A DNA stretch of 64,000 nucleotides from Larix kaempferi (lineage: Eukaryota > Streptophyta > Pinopsida > Pinales > Pinaceae), in contig BSBM01001067.1 in NCBI GenBank assembly GCA_027924585.1, positions 4,424,501 to 4,488,500 on the forward strand, given 5' to 3'. The notes under the pieces were generated by a model that was given only the letters and a program-made list of their open reading frames with translations, was not told where the DNA came from and did no database searches. A program made the position numbers and the translations under genes. This document shows positions 48,799 through 62,500 of the stretch, piece by piece (the stretch's first letter is position 1; each line of letters begins with the position of its first letter).

Positions 48799-51439
48799 GA
48801 GTTTTTATTTTACTTTATGAATCACATCTAACCCTTTGTAGAGTTTCTAGTATGTATCTAAATAAGATTTATATTATGCATCTGGGAAACATATCTCTAT
48901 TATGTACAGAATGCAATATTCTGTCTTATTAGGTTATAAAGTATTTATAAGAGTTCATGTACAAGTTTACAGATCTCTGTTATGATTAGAAGTATCCTTT
49001 CTATGTTATATTTCTAAAATAAGCATTTCCACCGTATCAAATTCTACATTCTTTTACTTTCAAAAGAAAAAATTTTGACAGAGTTTACATCTATGTTCAT
49101 AGGATAATCATTGGTAATGTTCTTAATGAACCTCTGTTTCTCATTTCAAGAATAGTGTATTTATATATTTAGTTTAAAAACAAAGTTAAGATATGTTCTA
49201 ACTCTTACAACATAACTACCAAATATCACCAAAGAACAAAGTAAAGAATGGCTACAGCCGAGTAACCTACCCCACTGTGTAAACTTTACTTTTAAAATAT
49301 TTTTTTTCATTTTCATTAACCTCATCAGAGATTGGAAATCGTTGGATCTGACCCCACATGAATAGTGTAAGTTATACCCCATATTTACACTATAGATTTA
49401 CTAAATATTATGAATATACTATAATAGCAATATAAACCCTCGATTTACCTACTTGTTCCATTAACCGATTTCTGAGTATACGTATTATAAACCCTCGATC
49501 GATTACAGAGTTACAATTACCAGCTAATGGTTAAAAAAACCAAAATATTTGAACCAATAGAGATCTAGAACAAGGATCAAAACCCACCAAAGGCTATAAA
49601 ATAAGTAGATCCACAGGATTACGAATTAAAACACTTCGCAACAGAGAATAGAACAGCTTTCCAAAGTAGTAACAAAAACATCATGATTTTACAAACCACA
49701 ATATCATTCTAGATTTTGTTTACAGAAATCGTGAAAGACCCCAGGGGCCATATTAAAATATAAATATATAACAACATCAAATGGATATCACAACCACACA
49801 ATCTGTGACTATAATCCCATGTAAATGGCATCCACTGCCCAAATTTTAATCCCTACTTTAAAAATACAATACAGGGGATAATCCATCTACGATGGCACTA
49901 TAACTTCTAGTTTATAAACTATACAAATAATTAACACAGGATCATTTAAAAGTAATGCTGGAGTAGAGGGCGCAAATCCCTTAGTTGGCAGACCACAAAC
50001 CCTAAGGGTGGGTCAAGTTGACTTCTTTCAAAGGCGCAAAAGAAATTGAAAACCCCTTCTACATCTTCCAAGCCCTGTCAAAGGTACCTACAGCAAAAAA
50101 CATGCATGCATTTAGAACTACGGGTTTTTTTTAAAAGCTTTAAAGCTGCAGCATGAAAGGTAAACAAATTCTTTACCTTGGTGTCTTAAGATGCGAGATC
50201 GGGAAGAGGTGACCCTGTCGCCGTCCTCGCCGGTGCCCTCCACCTGCAACCAACGACCAAATGGAAAACTTCAAACAAACTATATCTAAAGAATTTACCA
50301 GATGTTAGAACGGTGATGATCATACCTGAGGGTATTATTGTCAAAGCTAGGGGTCAGCTCCTTTTGGCGCCATTATCACTCCAACTACCTGCAAGAAGGT
50401 TTAAACAATAAAACTTCGAACTTGTAATACTGAAATTAATGCAGTATAAACTATTTTAAAATCCGGAATTGAGTTATGTTTCATTTACCTATATTTTGGT
50501 AGCTCGAGGTCAACATAGCGTCTCTGTTCCAGTCGCAGCAACTACAGGGACTGTGTGTGTCAGCCTACAACCTCGCAATAACCATGGAGAACACCAATTA
50601 TGTTGAATACCTTATCAAATGCAGCATAGATCACCGAAAGGCTACACAAACACCATGAACGCGCAGATTGTCTGCTCATAGAGCTCATAGACCCACAACA
50701 ACATACAACTAATGAAGTTTTGGACCACCAAACAAAACATTAAACCCTACATTAAAAACCTACAAATCCCAGTTCTTGATGAACGGATATGATCACTTTC
50801 CAGCGTTGGCCATAAAAGCTTGGCTTCATTGTCAACTCGCAACCGGGATGGTGTATTAAATGTACCATCCACCATAGTACAAGTATTCAACAAAACTCGA
50901 ATAATAGGGTAATCAAACGTTTTCGCTTCCAGTTCAAGGTTCAACTATGGTATACCCATAGACCCTTTACATTCACACATACTTTTGCATGGTCATTACT
51001 TACTTTAAAAACAAAGTTTAAAACTCGATACCTTTACATCTTTCGGACCAAGACTATAGCCATAGTCTCCCTCCTTTTGGGGTTTTCAACTTAATACAAA
51101 ACATAGTTTAAACTAGGATCAAGGATCCAACTTAGCCTTAGGGCCAAGCTAAATGTATTTAAAACCATAAACATGAAAAGAAACAATATTAAAACATCAC
51201 CTTCATTCATGAAGGCGACACGCCATTTATTTGGTGGAGCATCCAACTTGTAAGCAACCTGATCAAGCAGTTAAAAATTACATCAACAACTTTACATTCA
51301 TGACAACCTCAACACAGTAGTTATTACTCACTAAGAATGCATATATACTACGTAGTATATCAAATTAAGAATGATATTTTTACAATGTTACATGCATTAA
51401 TTTTTTTTTAGTTATGATTTTTCGAGGTACATGACATAA

Positions 51440-51451
51440 TGGCATCAGAGC
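51440..51451 (+). promoter_or_regulatory. Chromovirus primer-binding site
   Basis: TGGCATCAGAGC lies three bases after the 5' LTR and matches the initiator Met tRNA site apart from one T-to-C change. Confidence 0.85.
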
Positions 51452-51586
51452 ATGGTTACAACACTTGGCCTGAATCGACCCAACATTGTAGTTGATTAAA
51501 ACATAAAACTAATCTAATTCTTATTTTTGGGTTTAATTCTCTTACTAAACATAAATAGGAAGAAAACTTTATTTTTGCAGGAAGTC

Positions 51587-52845
51587 ATGGCAAAGTTTGG
51601 AATGGCTGAAGGAGAAGAATCACCTCCTATAATACTGGTGAACAACGAAGGAGGTGAAATCTGATGTAAACTTAAATGAGAGTAGAACCGACAATCCATC
51701 AGAATTACAACAGACTATCAAAGCATTAAGTTCAGAATTAAAAAGAGTTAGGGTTGAAAACGAATGAATTATGAAAGCACAAGAAGAACTAAACAACATT
51801 CTGCTGGATAAAATACACAGTAATGAAAAAGATAAAAACTAAGAAACCAAAGAAGATAAGCCAAAAGTTACACCTTATAAACATAAGGGGAGAAAGCTGG
51901 AATTTTCCACCCATGCGGATGAAACTTCCATTGAAGAATCACAAAAACAAGAACATCAAGATTCTAGTGAAAGTAGTGACAGCCATAAAGATAAAAAAAA
52001 ATACAGACCCTATGAAGAAATTTCAGGAGAATTCAAAAAAATTAAACCTCCTATGTTTACTGGTGAAATTGAGAAAGGAGAAGAGGCAGAAAAGCCTGGT
52101 TGTATGAAATGAAGAAATAATTCCATATTTACAACTGCTCTGATGAACTAAAGGCAAAAATGACCATCTATAACTTAAGTGGAAAAGCAGATATCTAGTG
52201 GCAAGATATCAAGAAAGTAAAAGGTATAAAAGAATGTCAAGTAACCTGGAAAACCTTTAAGAAAATGTTTAAAGAAAAGTATCTTTCGGAACAATACTAT
52301 GAAGAAAAAGCGAAATAATTCTACGAGTTAAGGTTGGGTTCTCTGGCCATGAAAGAACTCTGCACTAAATTCCTAAGTCTGATTCGTTATGTACCTTACA
52401 TAATATATGAAAAACCAAAAATACGGCGTTTTCTCAGTTGCTTGCCTAACCCGTTTAAAGAACGGATTGAGTATGACAATCCAAAGACGCTGGAAGAAGC
52501 ATTGAGGAAAGCGAATTACTATTACGATCATAATACAAATAAAAGAGAAAATGCACCTAATTGGAACACTAAAAGACGGGATAACTTTGACCCAAGAAGA
52601 AAGAGTAATAATAATAATAAATTTCACAGAAATTATGGAAATAACTACAGAGGGTATTAGGGTAATAATTATAAAAGTTTTAAAAAACCACACCCTGCAG
52701 CAAAGGAAAGAGAACCTTCCCATAATTTTAATAAAAACACTACACAGTGGGAATCCTTAAAATGTTGGGAATGTGGTGACCCACATTACTTTAAAGACTG
52801 TCCTGTAAGAAATAAAACTTTTAATAAAGTATACTCCATTTAGGA
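51587..52845 (+). pseudogene. Chromovirus gag
   Basis: An ATG at 51587 begins MAKFGMAEGEESPP. Lysine-rich and acidic text follows with many frameshifts. The gag domain is traceable near 52040-52330 (KPPMFTG) and continues at 52334-52660 (PNPFKERIEYDNPKTLEEAL), ending in an Asn-rich stretch. The zinc knuckle CWECGDPHYFKDCP is at about 52764-52805. Stops and frameshifts make it inactive. Confidence 0.8.
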
Positions 52846-52859
52846 AGCTATTGCAGTTG

Positions 52860-53340
52860 AAGATATGGTGAGAAGTATTCCTAGAATCAATGCTGCATTA
52901 GAGAATCGACAGGCAGATCATCAGGATTCAATGGTCGATATCAAAGGTATGATAAAAAGTCAACCTATTTCCATACTAATTGATCTAGTGCAAGTTTAAG
53001 TTATGTATCACCTAGGATTGTTGAATTATGTAAATTAATACCGAAAAATTTTGAAAAATCTTGGCTGGTACAGTTAGCCATAGGTACTAAACGTAAGGTC
53101 ACTAGTTATGTGAAAATTTGTAAAGTATTGATGAATGAATTTAATACGCATGTTGATCTGAATATTCTACCGTTAGGTTCCTATGATATGTTGATAGGAA
53201 TGGATTGGTTGGAGAAGCACAATGTTATGTTAAATTGTTATGACAAAACTTTTACATGCATAGATAAGACTGGGAATACAATTAAAGTAACAGGAATTCC
53301 TAGAAAAAAACTACCAGGGAGATCTCATCCTTACAAATGA
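52860..53340 (+). pseudogene. Chromovirus protease
   Basis: The active-site region lies near 52975-52990 (ILID followed by a frame break). The C-terminal retropepsin text is at 53110-53340 (NILPLGSYDMLIGMDWLEKHN). The position between the zinc knuckle and RT is as expected. Confidence 0.8.
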
Positions 53341-53399
53341 AGAGATCCATACGTAAGGGATGTAAAGTATTTGTTGTTTATGTATTAGAGGATAAATAT

Positions 53400-54660
53400 C
53401 AGGATAACAAACTTATAGCGGAAGATATACCTATCTTAAAAGATTTTAAAGACATCTTTCTGGAAGAAGTCCTTGGACTACCTCCAAAAGAGACATAGAC
53501 TTTACAATCGATCTGATATCGGGAGCGGTAACAACATCAAAAGCTTTGTATTAGATGAATATAATAGAACTTACAGAACTTAAATCACAGTTGAAAGAAT
53601 TAATTGACAAGAAGTACATTCGACCTAGTGTTTCCCCTTGGGGAGCACCGGTCTTATTCGTAAAGAAGAAAGACAAAAACTTAAGATTATGCATAGATTA
53701 TCGACAATTAAATAAAATTACTATTAAAAATCGATATCCCTTACCCTAGATAGACGATCTATTCGATCAGTTCCAAGGGGAAACAATATTTTCTAAAATA
53801 GACTTAAGGTCCGGCTACCATTAGGTACGGATCAAAGATGAATACATCTTTAAACCTGCCTTTAGAACTCGTTATGGTCATTACGAGTTTATCGTAATGC
53901 CTTTTGGTTTAACAAATGCACCTCCATCTTTTATGTGTTTAATGAATGGTATTTTTAGAAACTACTTAGATAAATTCATAGTCGTCTTCATCAACGACAT
54001 ATTGATTTATTCAAAGAATGAACAAGAACATGAGGAACACTTAAAAATAGTTCTGCAAATTTTAAGAGAACAACAGTTGTTTGCTAAGTTTCGCAAGTGC
54101 GGCTTCCATAAAGAAATAATTCAATATCTAGGACACGTAGTGTCTAGGGATGGAATATATGTCGACCCCGACAAGATTAAGGCTATCACTGAATGGTCAG
54201 TTCCTAAATATAACTGACATAAGATCATTTATGGGGATTACGGGTTATTATCGAAGTTTATTGAAGGGTTTTCAAAGATAGCCTACCCCATAACATCACT
54301 ACAAAAGAAAGGTAAAAAGTTTGACTGGAACAAAAAATGTATGGAAAGTTTTAATAAATTAAAGCATATGTTAACCATCGCCCCTATTTTAAAAATTGTT
54401 GATCCTTTTAAAGATTTCGTCGTATGCACTGACGCATGTAATGAAGGATTAGGCAAAGTACTAATTCAAGAAAACCATGTCGTGGCCTACGAATCCCGAA
54501 AATTAAAAGAACATGAGAAAAATTATCCTACGCACGATATAGAACTCTCTGCAATTATACATGCGTTAAAAATGTGGCGAAATTACCTAGTCAGAAGAAA
54601 TTTTTTGCTAATGTCAGATAACATAAGTCTAAAAACGTGTTTGAACAACAGAATTTAAAC
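53400..54660 (+). pseudogene. Chromovirus RT and RNase H
   Basis: RT fingers at 53555-53749 ([40 protein letters not shown]) are followed by a stop. The palm then has KIDLRSGYH, a stop, and 53897-54217 ([12 protein letters not shown]). The catalytic block reads FINDILIYS instead of the family's Y-x-D-D, so one metal-binding Asp is Asn. RNase H is at 54341-54658 ([29 protein letters not shown]). One frameshift occurs near 54210. Confidence 0.9.
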
Positions 54661-54679
54661 ACTAGATAAGCAAGGTGGC

Positions 54680-55749
54680 TGTCATTTTTAAGTGAATATG
54701 ACTTCGAAATAAAACATATAAAAGGTAAAGAAAACAAAGTTGTAGACGCTTTAAGTCGTCATGCAAATTTATTGTTTGCAAGCAGCAGTTATGAATCTGA
54801 TTTAGAAAATCAGATTTTAAATACAGGAAATTCTGATAAGGAATACCAAATTTTAAAGGAAAAGACTGCTGAAAACAAAAAGAACCTGATAAAAACATAA
54901 TTTAGTTTAAATAGAAGTGGATTACTGCTGCATAAAAACAAATTATATATACCAAATATAGCAGAAATTAAATTAACTGTTATGAATGAGTTACACAAAC
55001 GACCATATTCAGGACATCCAGGGTACCAAAAGATGATCACCATGATCAGAAAGGATTTCTTTTGGTCGAACATGAAGAAAGAGGTAGCAGAATACCTAGC
55101 TCGCTGCATAGAATGCCATCAAGTCAAGGCAGAACACCAAAATCCAGTTGGGCTATTACAACCACTACCCATTCCAGAATGGAAGTGGGAAATCATCAGC
55201 AAGGACTTTATAACCGGCCTACCTAAAAATTTCAGGCAGCACGACTCAATCATGGTCGTAGTCGATAAATTGAGCAAAGAAAATCACTTTATTCCAGTAA
55301 AATTTACTTATAAGGTTGTTAACATTGCAGATATATTTATGAAAGAGATTTTCAGGTTACATGGCGTACCAAAGGTATTAATATCAGACATAGATACAAA
55401 ATTTACAGGAAATTTCTTGAAAGCTTTGTTTAAAGGATTGGGCACTCAATTGAGCTTTAGTACTGTATATCATCTGCAAACTGAAGGACAGATTGAAAGG
55501 GTAAACCAAGTCCTAGAGGACATGCTAAGAATGTATGTAATGGAAAAACCAAGAAAGTGGGAAAACTACCAGAACTTAGTAGAATTTGATTACAATAATC
55601 ATTTTCAAGTATCAGTTGGTATGAGTCCTTTTGAAATTATGTATGAACATAAATGTAATACTCCCATATCATGGAGCAGTCCAGTGGACCAATCAATGTT
55701 AGGACCTGAACTGTTAAAAGATATGGAACTAACCGTGAAGCATGTATAA
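54680..55749 (+). pseudogene. Chromovirus integrase
   Basis: The segment 54982-55749 is open for 255 codons. It has an intact H-H-C-C zinc finger (ELHKRPYSGHPG .. CIECHQ) and core residues in place: Asp in IISKDFITGLP, Asp in VLISDIDTKF, Glu in GQIERVNQVLEDML. It is followed by the conserved NYQNLVEFDYNNHFQ. This is the best preserved part of the element. A stop at 55747 separates it from the C-terminal segment, which continues in the same frame. Confidence 0.92.
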
Positions 55750-55755
55750 CAAGAT

Positions 55756-56256
55756 TTGAAGGCTTCCCAAGATAGGCAGAAAAGTTATGCTAACATAAAA
55801 AGAACTCATCAAGATTTCCAAGTAGGTGAGCATGTGTTTATAAAGGTAAGGCCCAAGAAAATCTCCTTCCGGTTGGGAAAGTATTCAAAATTGGCACCCA
55901 GGTATTGTGGGACATTTGAAATTTTGGTTAAAATAGGACAGGTAGCAAACCAGTTAGCCCTACCACCTACTATTAAAGTACATGATGTTTTTCACGTTTC
56001 CATTTTAAAGAAGTATGTTCATGATACTACTCATTTGATTGATTGGGATTTTATAAAGGTGGAACCCAAGAGAGATTTTCAGGTGGGACGGGAGCGTATC
56101 CTCGACATAATAGAACTCTTACTTTGGAACTGTACCATCAGACAAGTCAAGGTGCAATGGAAGCACCTTAGGCTGGAAGAGTCTACTTGGGAATTGGAAA
56201 GTGATATGTGGGAGGCATATCCAATCCTATTCCAGGATGAAGAAATGGAAGAATAA
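55756..56256 (+). pseudogene. Chromovirus integrase C-terminus with chromodomain
   Basis: An SH3-like GPF-region text (LAPRYCGTFEILVKIGQVANQL, HVFHVSILKKY) precedes a chromodomain-type C-terminus (VKVQWKHLRLEESTWELESDM, then YPILF). The chromodomain marks chromoviruses and directs integration to histone-marked chromatin. The frame is shared with the integrase apart from one stop. Confidence 0.9.
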
Positions 56257-56309
56257 AGACAAAAAAATAATAACACCGAGGACAGTGTTATCCTTTAAGA
56301 GGAGGTGTA

Positions 56310-59300
56310 TGTAGTACAGCAAGATTTAATAAATTTATTATTGAATACATTTCTGAATATTTTAAATTATTTTATTTTTAAATATTTTTGACAAGAAGTC
56401 AAAAAAATAAAACAATGTAATGGATTATTCTTTTATTAATAAAACAAAAACACTGAAGGGGGGGGCATAAATGAAATAGTTGTTGTATGAGTGATTGCTT
56501 ACCCACAAGAGGAAAATCCAAGTGGATGAAGTTGTTGAGTGAGAACTCAAGGTGTAGGAAGCATCTTCCCAAAAACTCAGGTCACAACTCCTAGTTGAGT
56601 TCTAAAGAGCAGGAGGCTCATAAATGACCAAGTCCTAGGAAAAATACTATATAATAGTATGTCCATAAGTAGCAGGAGGATAGCATTGGATGGGGATTGA
56701 ATCTAATAATGCAAGAGATGGTGCATTAAGTGGATTTTTCTCTTGTGGTTCAGCGATCAGGCTCGAGGGTTCTGGATCAAGTGAGACTTGGCTGCTCTAG
56801 GAGTTGGTTGGGAGGAATGGCTGTTTCATTTCTGCTTTCCCGACAATGTTTTGAAGTTCCTTGTTCTGCTTCCTACTGGTCTAATTTATTTACAATAGGA
56901 GTTTTTATTTTTCTTTATGAATCACATCTAACCCTTTGCAGAGTTTCTAGTATGCATCTAAATAAACTTAGGATTTATATTATGCATCTGGGAAACATAT
57001 CTATATTATGTTTCGATTGCAATATTCTGTCATATTAGGTTATAAAGTATTTATAAGAGTTCATATACAAGTTTATAAATCTCTGTTATGATTAGAAGTA
57101 TCCTTTCTATGTTATATTTCTAAAATAAGCATTTCCACCGTATCAAATTCTACATTCTTTTACTTTCAAGCAAAAACATTCTAACAAAGTTTACATCTAT
57201 GTTCATAGGATAATCATTGGTAATGTTCCTAATGAACCTTTGTTTCTCATTTCAAGAATAGTGTATTTATATATTTAGTTTAAAAATAGAGTTAAGATAT
57301 GTTCTAACTCTTACAACGTAACTACCAAAGAACAAAGTAAAGAACGGCTACAGTCAAGTACCATACCCCATTGTGTAAACTTTACTTTTAAAATATTTTT
57401 TTTTCGTTTTCATAAACCTCATCATAGATCGAAAATCATTGGATCTGAACCCACACATATAGTGTAATTTATACCCCATATTTACACTATAGATTTACTA
57501 AAGATTATGAGTATATTGTAATAGCAATATAAACTCTCAATTTACCTACTTATACCATTCACCGATTTCTGAGTATACGTATTATAAACCCTTGATCCAT
57601 TACAGAGTTAAAATTACCAGCTAATAGTTAAACAAACCAAAAGATTTGAACCAACAGAGATCTAGATCAAGGATCAAAACCAAATAAAGGCTATAAAATA
57701 AGTATATCCATAGGATTACAAATTAAAACACTTCGCGACAGAGAATAGAATAGCTTTCCAAAGTAGTAACAAAAACCGCGTGATTTTACAAACCACATTA
57801 TCATTCTGGATTTTGTTTACAGAAATCGTGAAAGACCTCGGGGGTTGTATTAAAATATAATTATATAATAGCGTCGAATGGATATCACAACCATGCAATA
57901 TGTGACTATAAGCCCATGTAAATGGCATCCACTTCCAAAATTTTAATCCCTACTTTAAAAATACAATACAAGGGATAAGCCATCTACGATAGCACTATAA
58001 CTTCTAGTTTATAAACTATACAAATAATTAACACACGATCATTTAAAAGTAATGCTAGAGAAGAGGGAACAAAGCCTTTAGTTGGAAAACCACAAACCCT
58101 AAGGGTGGGTCAAGTTGACTTATCTCTCAAAGGCACAAAAGAAACTAAAAACCCCTTCTGCATCTTCCAAGCCCTGTCAAAGGTACCTACAACAAAAAAC
58201 ATGCATGCAGTTAGAACTACGAGTTTCTTTTTAAAAGCTTTAAAGATGCAACATGAAAGGTAAACAAATTATTTACCTTGGTGTCTTAAGACGTGGGCTC
58301 GGGAGGAGGTGACCCTATCCCCATCCTCGTCGGCGCCCTCCACCTGCAACCAACGACCAAATGGAAAACTTCAAACAAACTATAACTAAAGAATTTACCA
58401 TATGTTAGAATGGTGATGATCATACCTAAGGGTATTACTGTCAAAGCCAAGGGTTGGCTCCTCCTGGCGCCCTTATCAATCCAGCTACCTACAAGAAGGT
58501 TTAAACATTAAAACTATGAACTCGTAATACTGAAATTAATGCAGTATAAACTATGTTAAAATCCAAAATTGAGTTCTGTTTCATTTACCTATATTTTGGC
58601 AGCTTGAGGTCGACATAGCGTCGTTGTTCCAGTCGCAACAACTGCAGGGACTGTTTGTGGTGGCCTCCAACCTTGGAATAACCATGGAGAACACCAATTC
58701 TATTGAATACCTTATCAAATGCATCATAGATCACCGAAAGGCTACACAAACACCATGAATGCGCAAGGTCTTTGCTCACAGAGCTCGCAGACCCACAACA
58801 ACAAACAACTAATGAAGTTTCAAACCACCAAACAAAACATTAAACCCTACATTAAAACCCTGCAGATCCTAATGCTTAATGAACGGATATGATCGCTTTC
58901 TAGCGTTGGCCATAAAATCTGGGTTGCACTGTCAACTCACAACCAGGATAGCGTATTAAATGTACCATCCACCATAGTACAAGCATTCAACAAAACTCGA
59001 ATAATAGGGTAATCAAACATTTTTTCTTCCAGTTCAAGGTTCAACTATGGTATACCCATAGCCCCTTTACATTCACGCATATTTTTGCATGGTCATTACT
59101 TACTTTAAAAACAAAGGTTAAACCTCGATACCTTTACATCTTTCGGACCAAGACTATAGCCATAGTCTCCCTCCTTTTGGGGTTTTCAACTTAATATGTA
59201 AAACATAGTTTAAACTAGGATCAAGGATCCAACTTAGCCTCAAGGCCAAGCTAAAGGTATTTAAAACCATAAACATGAATAGAAACAATATTAAAACATC

Positions 59301-59539
59301 ACCTCTGTTCATGAAGGCGACATGCCATTTATTTGGTGGAGCATCTAGCTTATAAGCAACCTAATCAAGCAATTAAAAATTGCATTAACAACTTTACTTT
59401 CATGACGACCTTAGCACAATAGTTATTATTCACTAAGAATGCAGATATACTATGTAGTATATCGAATTAAGAACGATATTTTTACAAGGTTATATGCATT
59501 AAAAAAAAAATTAGTTATGATTTTTCGAGGTACATGACA
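56310..59539 (+). repeat. Chromovirus 3' LTR
   Basis: An intact 3230 bp copy, preceded by a purine-rich tract (AAGAGGAGGTGTA). It differs from the 5' LTR by many substitutions and small indels. Confidence 0.95.
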
Positions 59540-62500
59540 CCACTCGATCAAACTGATAAAGTCCAAAAAGCATCATCCAGGAAATACACTGAACCATTTT
59601 GAGTATTTGTGCCTTCCATCCATTCTTCCCAAAATAGTATTCCAGCATCCCCATCTAGAGCCAGCTTAGATAATGAATCTGCCACACAATTATATTCTCT
59701 ATAGATGTGATCTATTATGAGATCACAAAACCAATTCATCATGGTTTTAACTTTGTCACTCCAATGCTTTAGGTGAATAGATTTCATCTTTAAGATATCC
59801 TTTTCCCATCTAATAATGAACATAGAATCACCATAAATTTTGAAAGTCCCCAAACCACATACCATTGCCACTTTGAGGATGCCCCATGAACCTAATAATT
59901 CAACCTTTGAATTCGAACCTTGCCCGCCTGAGATGTAAAATTTGCAAGAAAGTCTCTCACCACAGTGAATGTGAAAACCAACACCACATCTCTAACCAGA
60001 TGCTGCACCATCGAAACAACCATAAGCCAAACCAATATCATTAAAATTCCATATCATATATCTACTAATATTTTTATCCTTGGGCCCAAAATTTCTGAAA
60101 GAATAGAAAAGTTTCTAGAAATTGAAGAGAGTATGTTTAATATTAGGCGTAGAATTCTGAAAAATGGCAGCATTGCGAGTCTTCCAGACACACCAAACTG
60201 CTAAACCTGGAGTGTTTTTGTAAGCCCGATTTCTCTGGATCCAAATATTATAAGCATATGCAAAATTCAAAACCGGCCAATCCTCATTTACTTTAAGAGA
60301 AGCGCATATTGAATTCCAGAAAGATTTAGAGTAACAACATTGGAAGAAAAGATGGTCCACAGACTCACCCGCATTCCTACACAATAAACATATATTTGGA
60401 CAAATATTTCCTCTGCGCAAGAGGTTTTCCCATATCATACTTTTATCTTTGAAGGATAGCCACATAAAGCATTTTATTTTGATTGGCAGCTTCCATGCCC
60501 ACAAAGGGCCATACCACCAACACATGTTTCCTTTGAAATGAATTTATGCAATAGAAAGATATGCAGAGATAGCAGTAACATGTCCCTATTGTTTGTTTTT
60601 CGACCATAATAAAACATCCCTATCGTCCGAAAGATGGATAACATTCAACAATAGCTGGTGAAAATACGTATCCCATTCCTGTGCCAATATTCCACTCAAA
60701 CCAAAATTTGAAGATGTAAGCCAATAAGAGTGATCTTCCCAATTACAAGTTGTTCTTTTAAAATGATTGAGGGTTATAAAACCCAAACCTCTAGAAGGCT
60801 TATAATTTGTTTCCATCCCCAACATGGGATCCAAACCAACCACTACCTACTTTCCATCACCTACTTGCCAAATTATAAATTTGCTAATCTAAGGGAGTAT
60901 CTTTAGAAATCCTTTCCAGAAGTAAAACACATTCTGGAAATTTCCCATCGGGTTTCTAAGCCAGCTAACAATGTCCATTTTGATATATTTAGCCTGCAGA
61001 ACCTTTGACCAAAGGTTATCACTCATAAGCCCCCACCAACAACTTTTCATTAACAACGCTGTATTGAACCAAAAGATATGTTTTATATTCCAACATCCCC
61101 ACTATTTTGGCATTGAAAGAGCTTCCCACCTAGCCAAATGATAGCGACCTCCTTCTAAGTTACCAGCCCATAAAAATCTAAACATAAGACTCTTTATGTG
61201 ATGCAAAACTAAGACTGGTATTTGTGCCACTAAGGCCCAATAAACATGAAGACTACTCAAAACCGCCTTTAACAAAATAAGTTTGCCACCCAATGACAGA
61301 AACTTCATACACCAAGCATTTATTCTATTTTCAAACCTTTTGATCAACCATCTCCAGTCTTGTTTGCCATAGCAATTAGGTTTTATGATAAAACCCAAGT
61401 ATTTTGCTCCATCCTCCAGCTTATTACATTTCAAAGGAAAAAGATCCAAAAATTGTTGATCTGGAGTAGCCTCCTCCAAATTGAAAACAATCACAGATTT
61501 ACTAAGATTAACTTGCATACCCGTAGCCTTGCAAAAACTTTTAATCAAAGAAGCAAAACCTGCAATTCTTCAATCGCAACCATACCAAACATAATCACAT
61601 CATCAACGAAAAGTAGATGTGAAATGGATAGAGACTTAGAGAATGAAATATCTAATTTTTCCTTCTCTTTTAGCATTGTCGATCAATCTAATTATCCCCT
61701 CTATCACCAGTAAAAAAATTTAAGGCGACAAGGGACAACCCTATCGGAGGCCCCTAAAACTTCTGAAAAAGGATGTTGGGTTCCCATTGATGAGGATAGA
61801 GAAGTTTGTTGTGCAGACACAAGCCATGATCCATTTTGTAACAACCCAAGGCAAACCAATCTGTAAGAGAACCAACTTTAGAAAATCCCAATTAACTTGA
61901 TCATAAGCTTTGACAAGGTCAAGTTTTAAGACAAAGATTTTTTTTTTTCCAATCTTGATCGAGTGCAACACTTCTTGAGTAATACCGACTACATCAAGTA
62001 TCTGACGATTGTCAAGGAACCCAAACTGCTCCCTGGACATGAATTCTGAAAGATTTGGCTTTATTCTATTTGCAATAATTTTAGTGACAACTTTATAAGT
62101 CAAATTGCAGAGGGCTATAGGCCTAAAATCATTGAAGGATTTTCGTTTGCTTGATTTTGGAATCAAAGTCAAGAAAGTTGATTTCATGCCTCCCTCCATC
62201 CGTCCTTCACTTCTAGATAATTCAACCATATGGAGTAAATCCAAGCCCATTATATCAAAGAAATGCAAAAAGAGGTCGAAAGACCACCCATTGGGCCCAG
62301 GGATCTTGTCCCTCTTAAAATCCTTTAACACATCTTCAATCTCTTTTAAACTGACAGGCCTGCCAATCCCAACACCATCTTCCTCCGAAAAGAAAGTAGG
62401 AAAGTGTTTAAGAACAATAATTTGTGACTCTAAATCTGAAGTCTTTAGGTATTTAAACATATTTTGAAAATGTAGACACACCTGCTCTTCCAACTTCAAT

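Larger units (their letters stand above)
43808..51436 (+). repeat. Chromovirus 5' LTR, split by a nested element
   Basis: Parts 43808-44394 and 48799-51436 align continuously to the 3' LTR when 44395-48798 and one GAGTT copy are removed. Confidence 0.93.
43808..59539 (+). mobile_element. Ty3/gypsy chromovirus with 3.2 kb LTRs
   Basis: The LTRs are 43808-51436 (about 3.22 kb once the nested element is removed) and 56310-59539 (3230 bp). Both start TGTA(A/G)TA and end GTACATGACA. PBS, gag, protease, RT, RNase H, integrase and a C-terminal chromodomain follow in gypsy order. Flanks CCATC and CCACT are only a partial duplication. It sits near the 3' end of a minus-strand LINE. LTR differences and stops show an old insertion, clearly older than the nested element. 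Confidence 0.95.
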
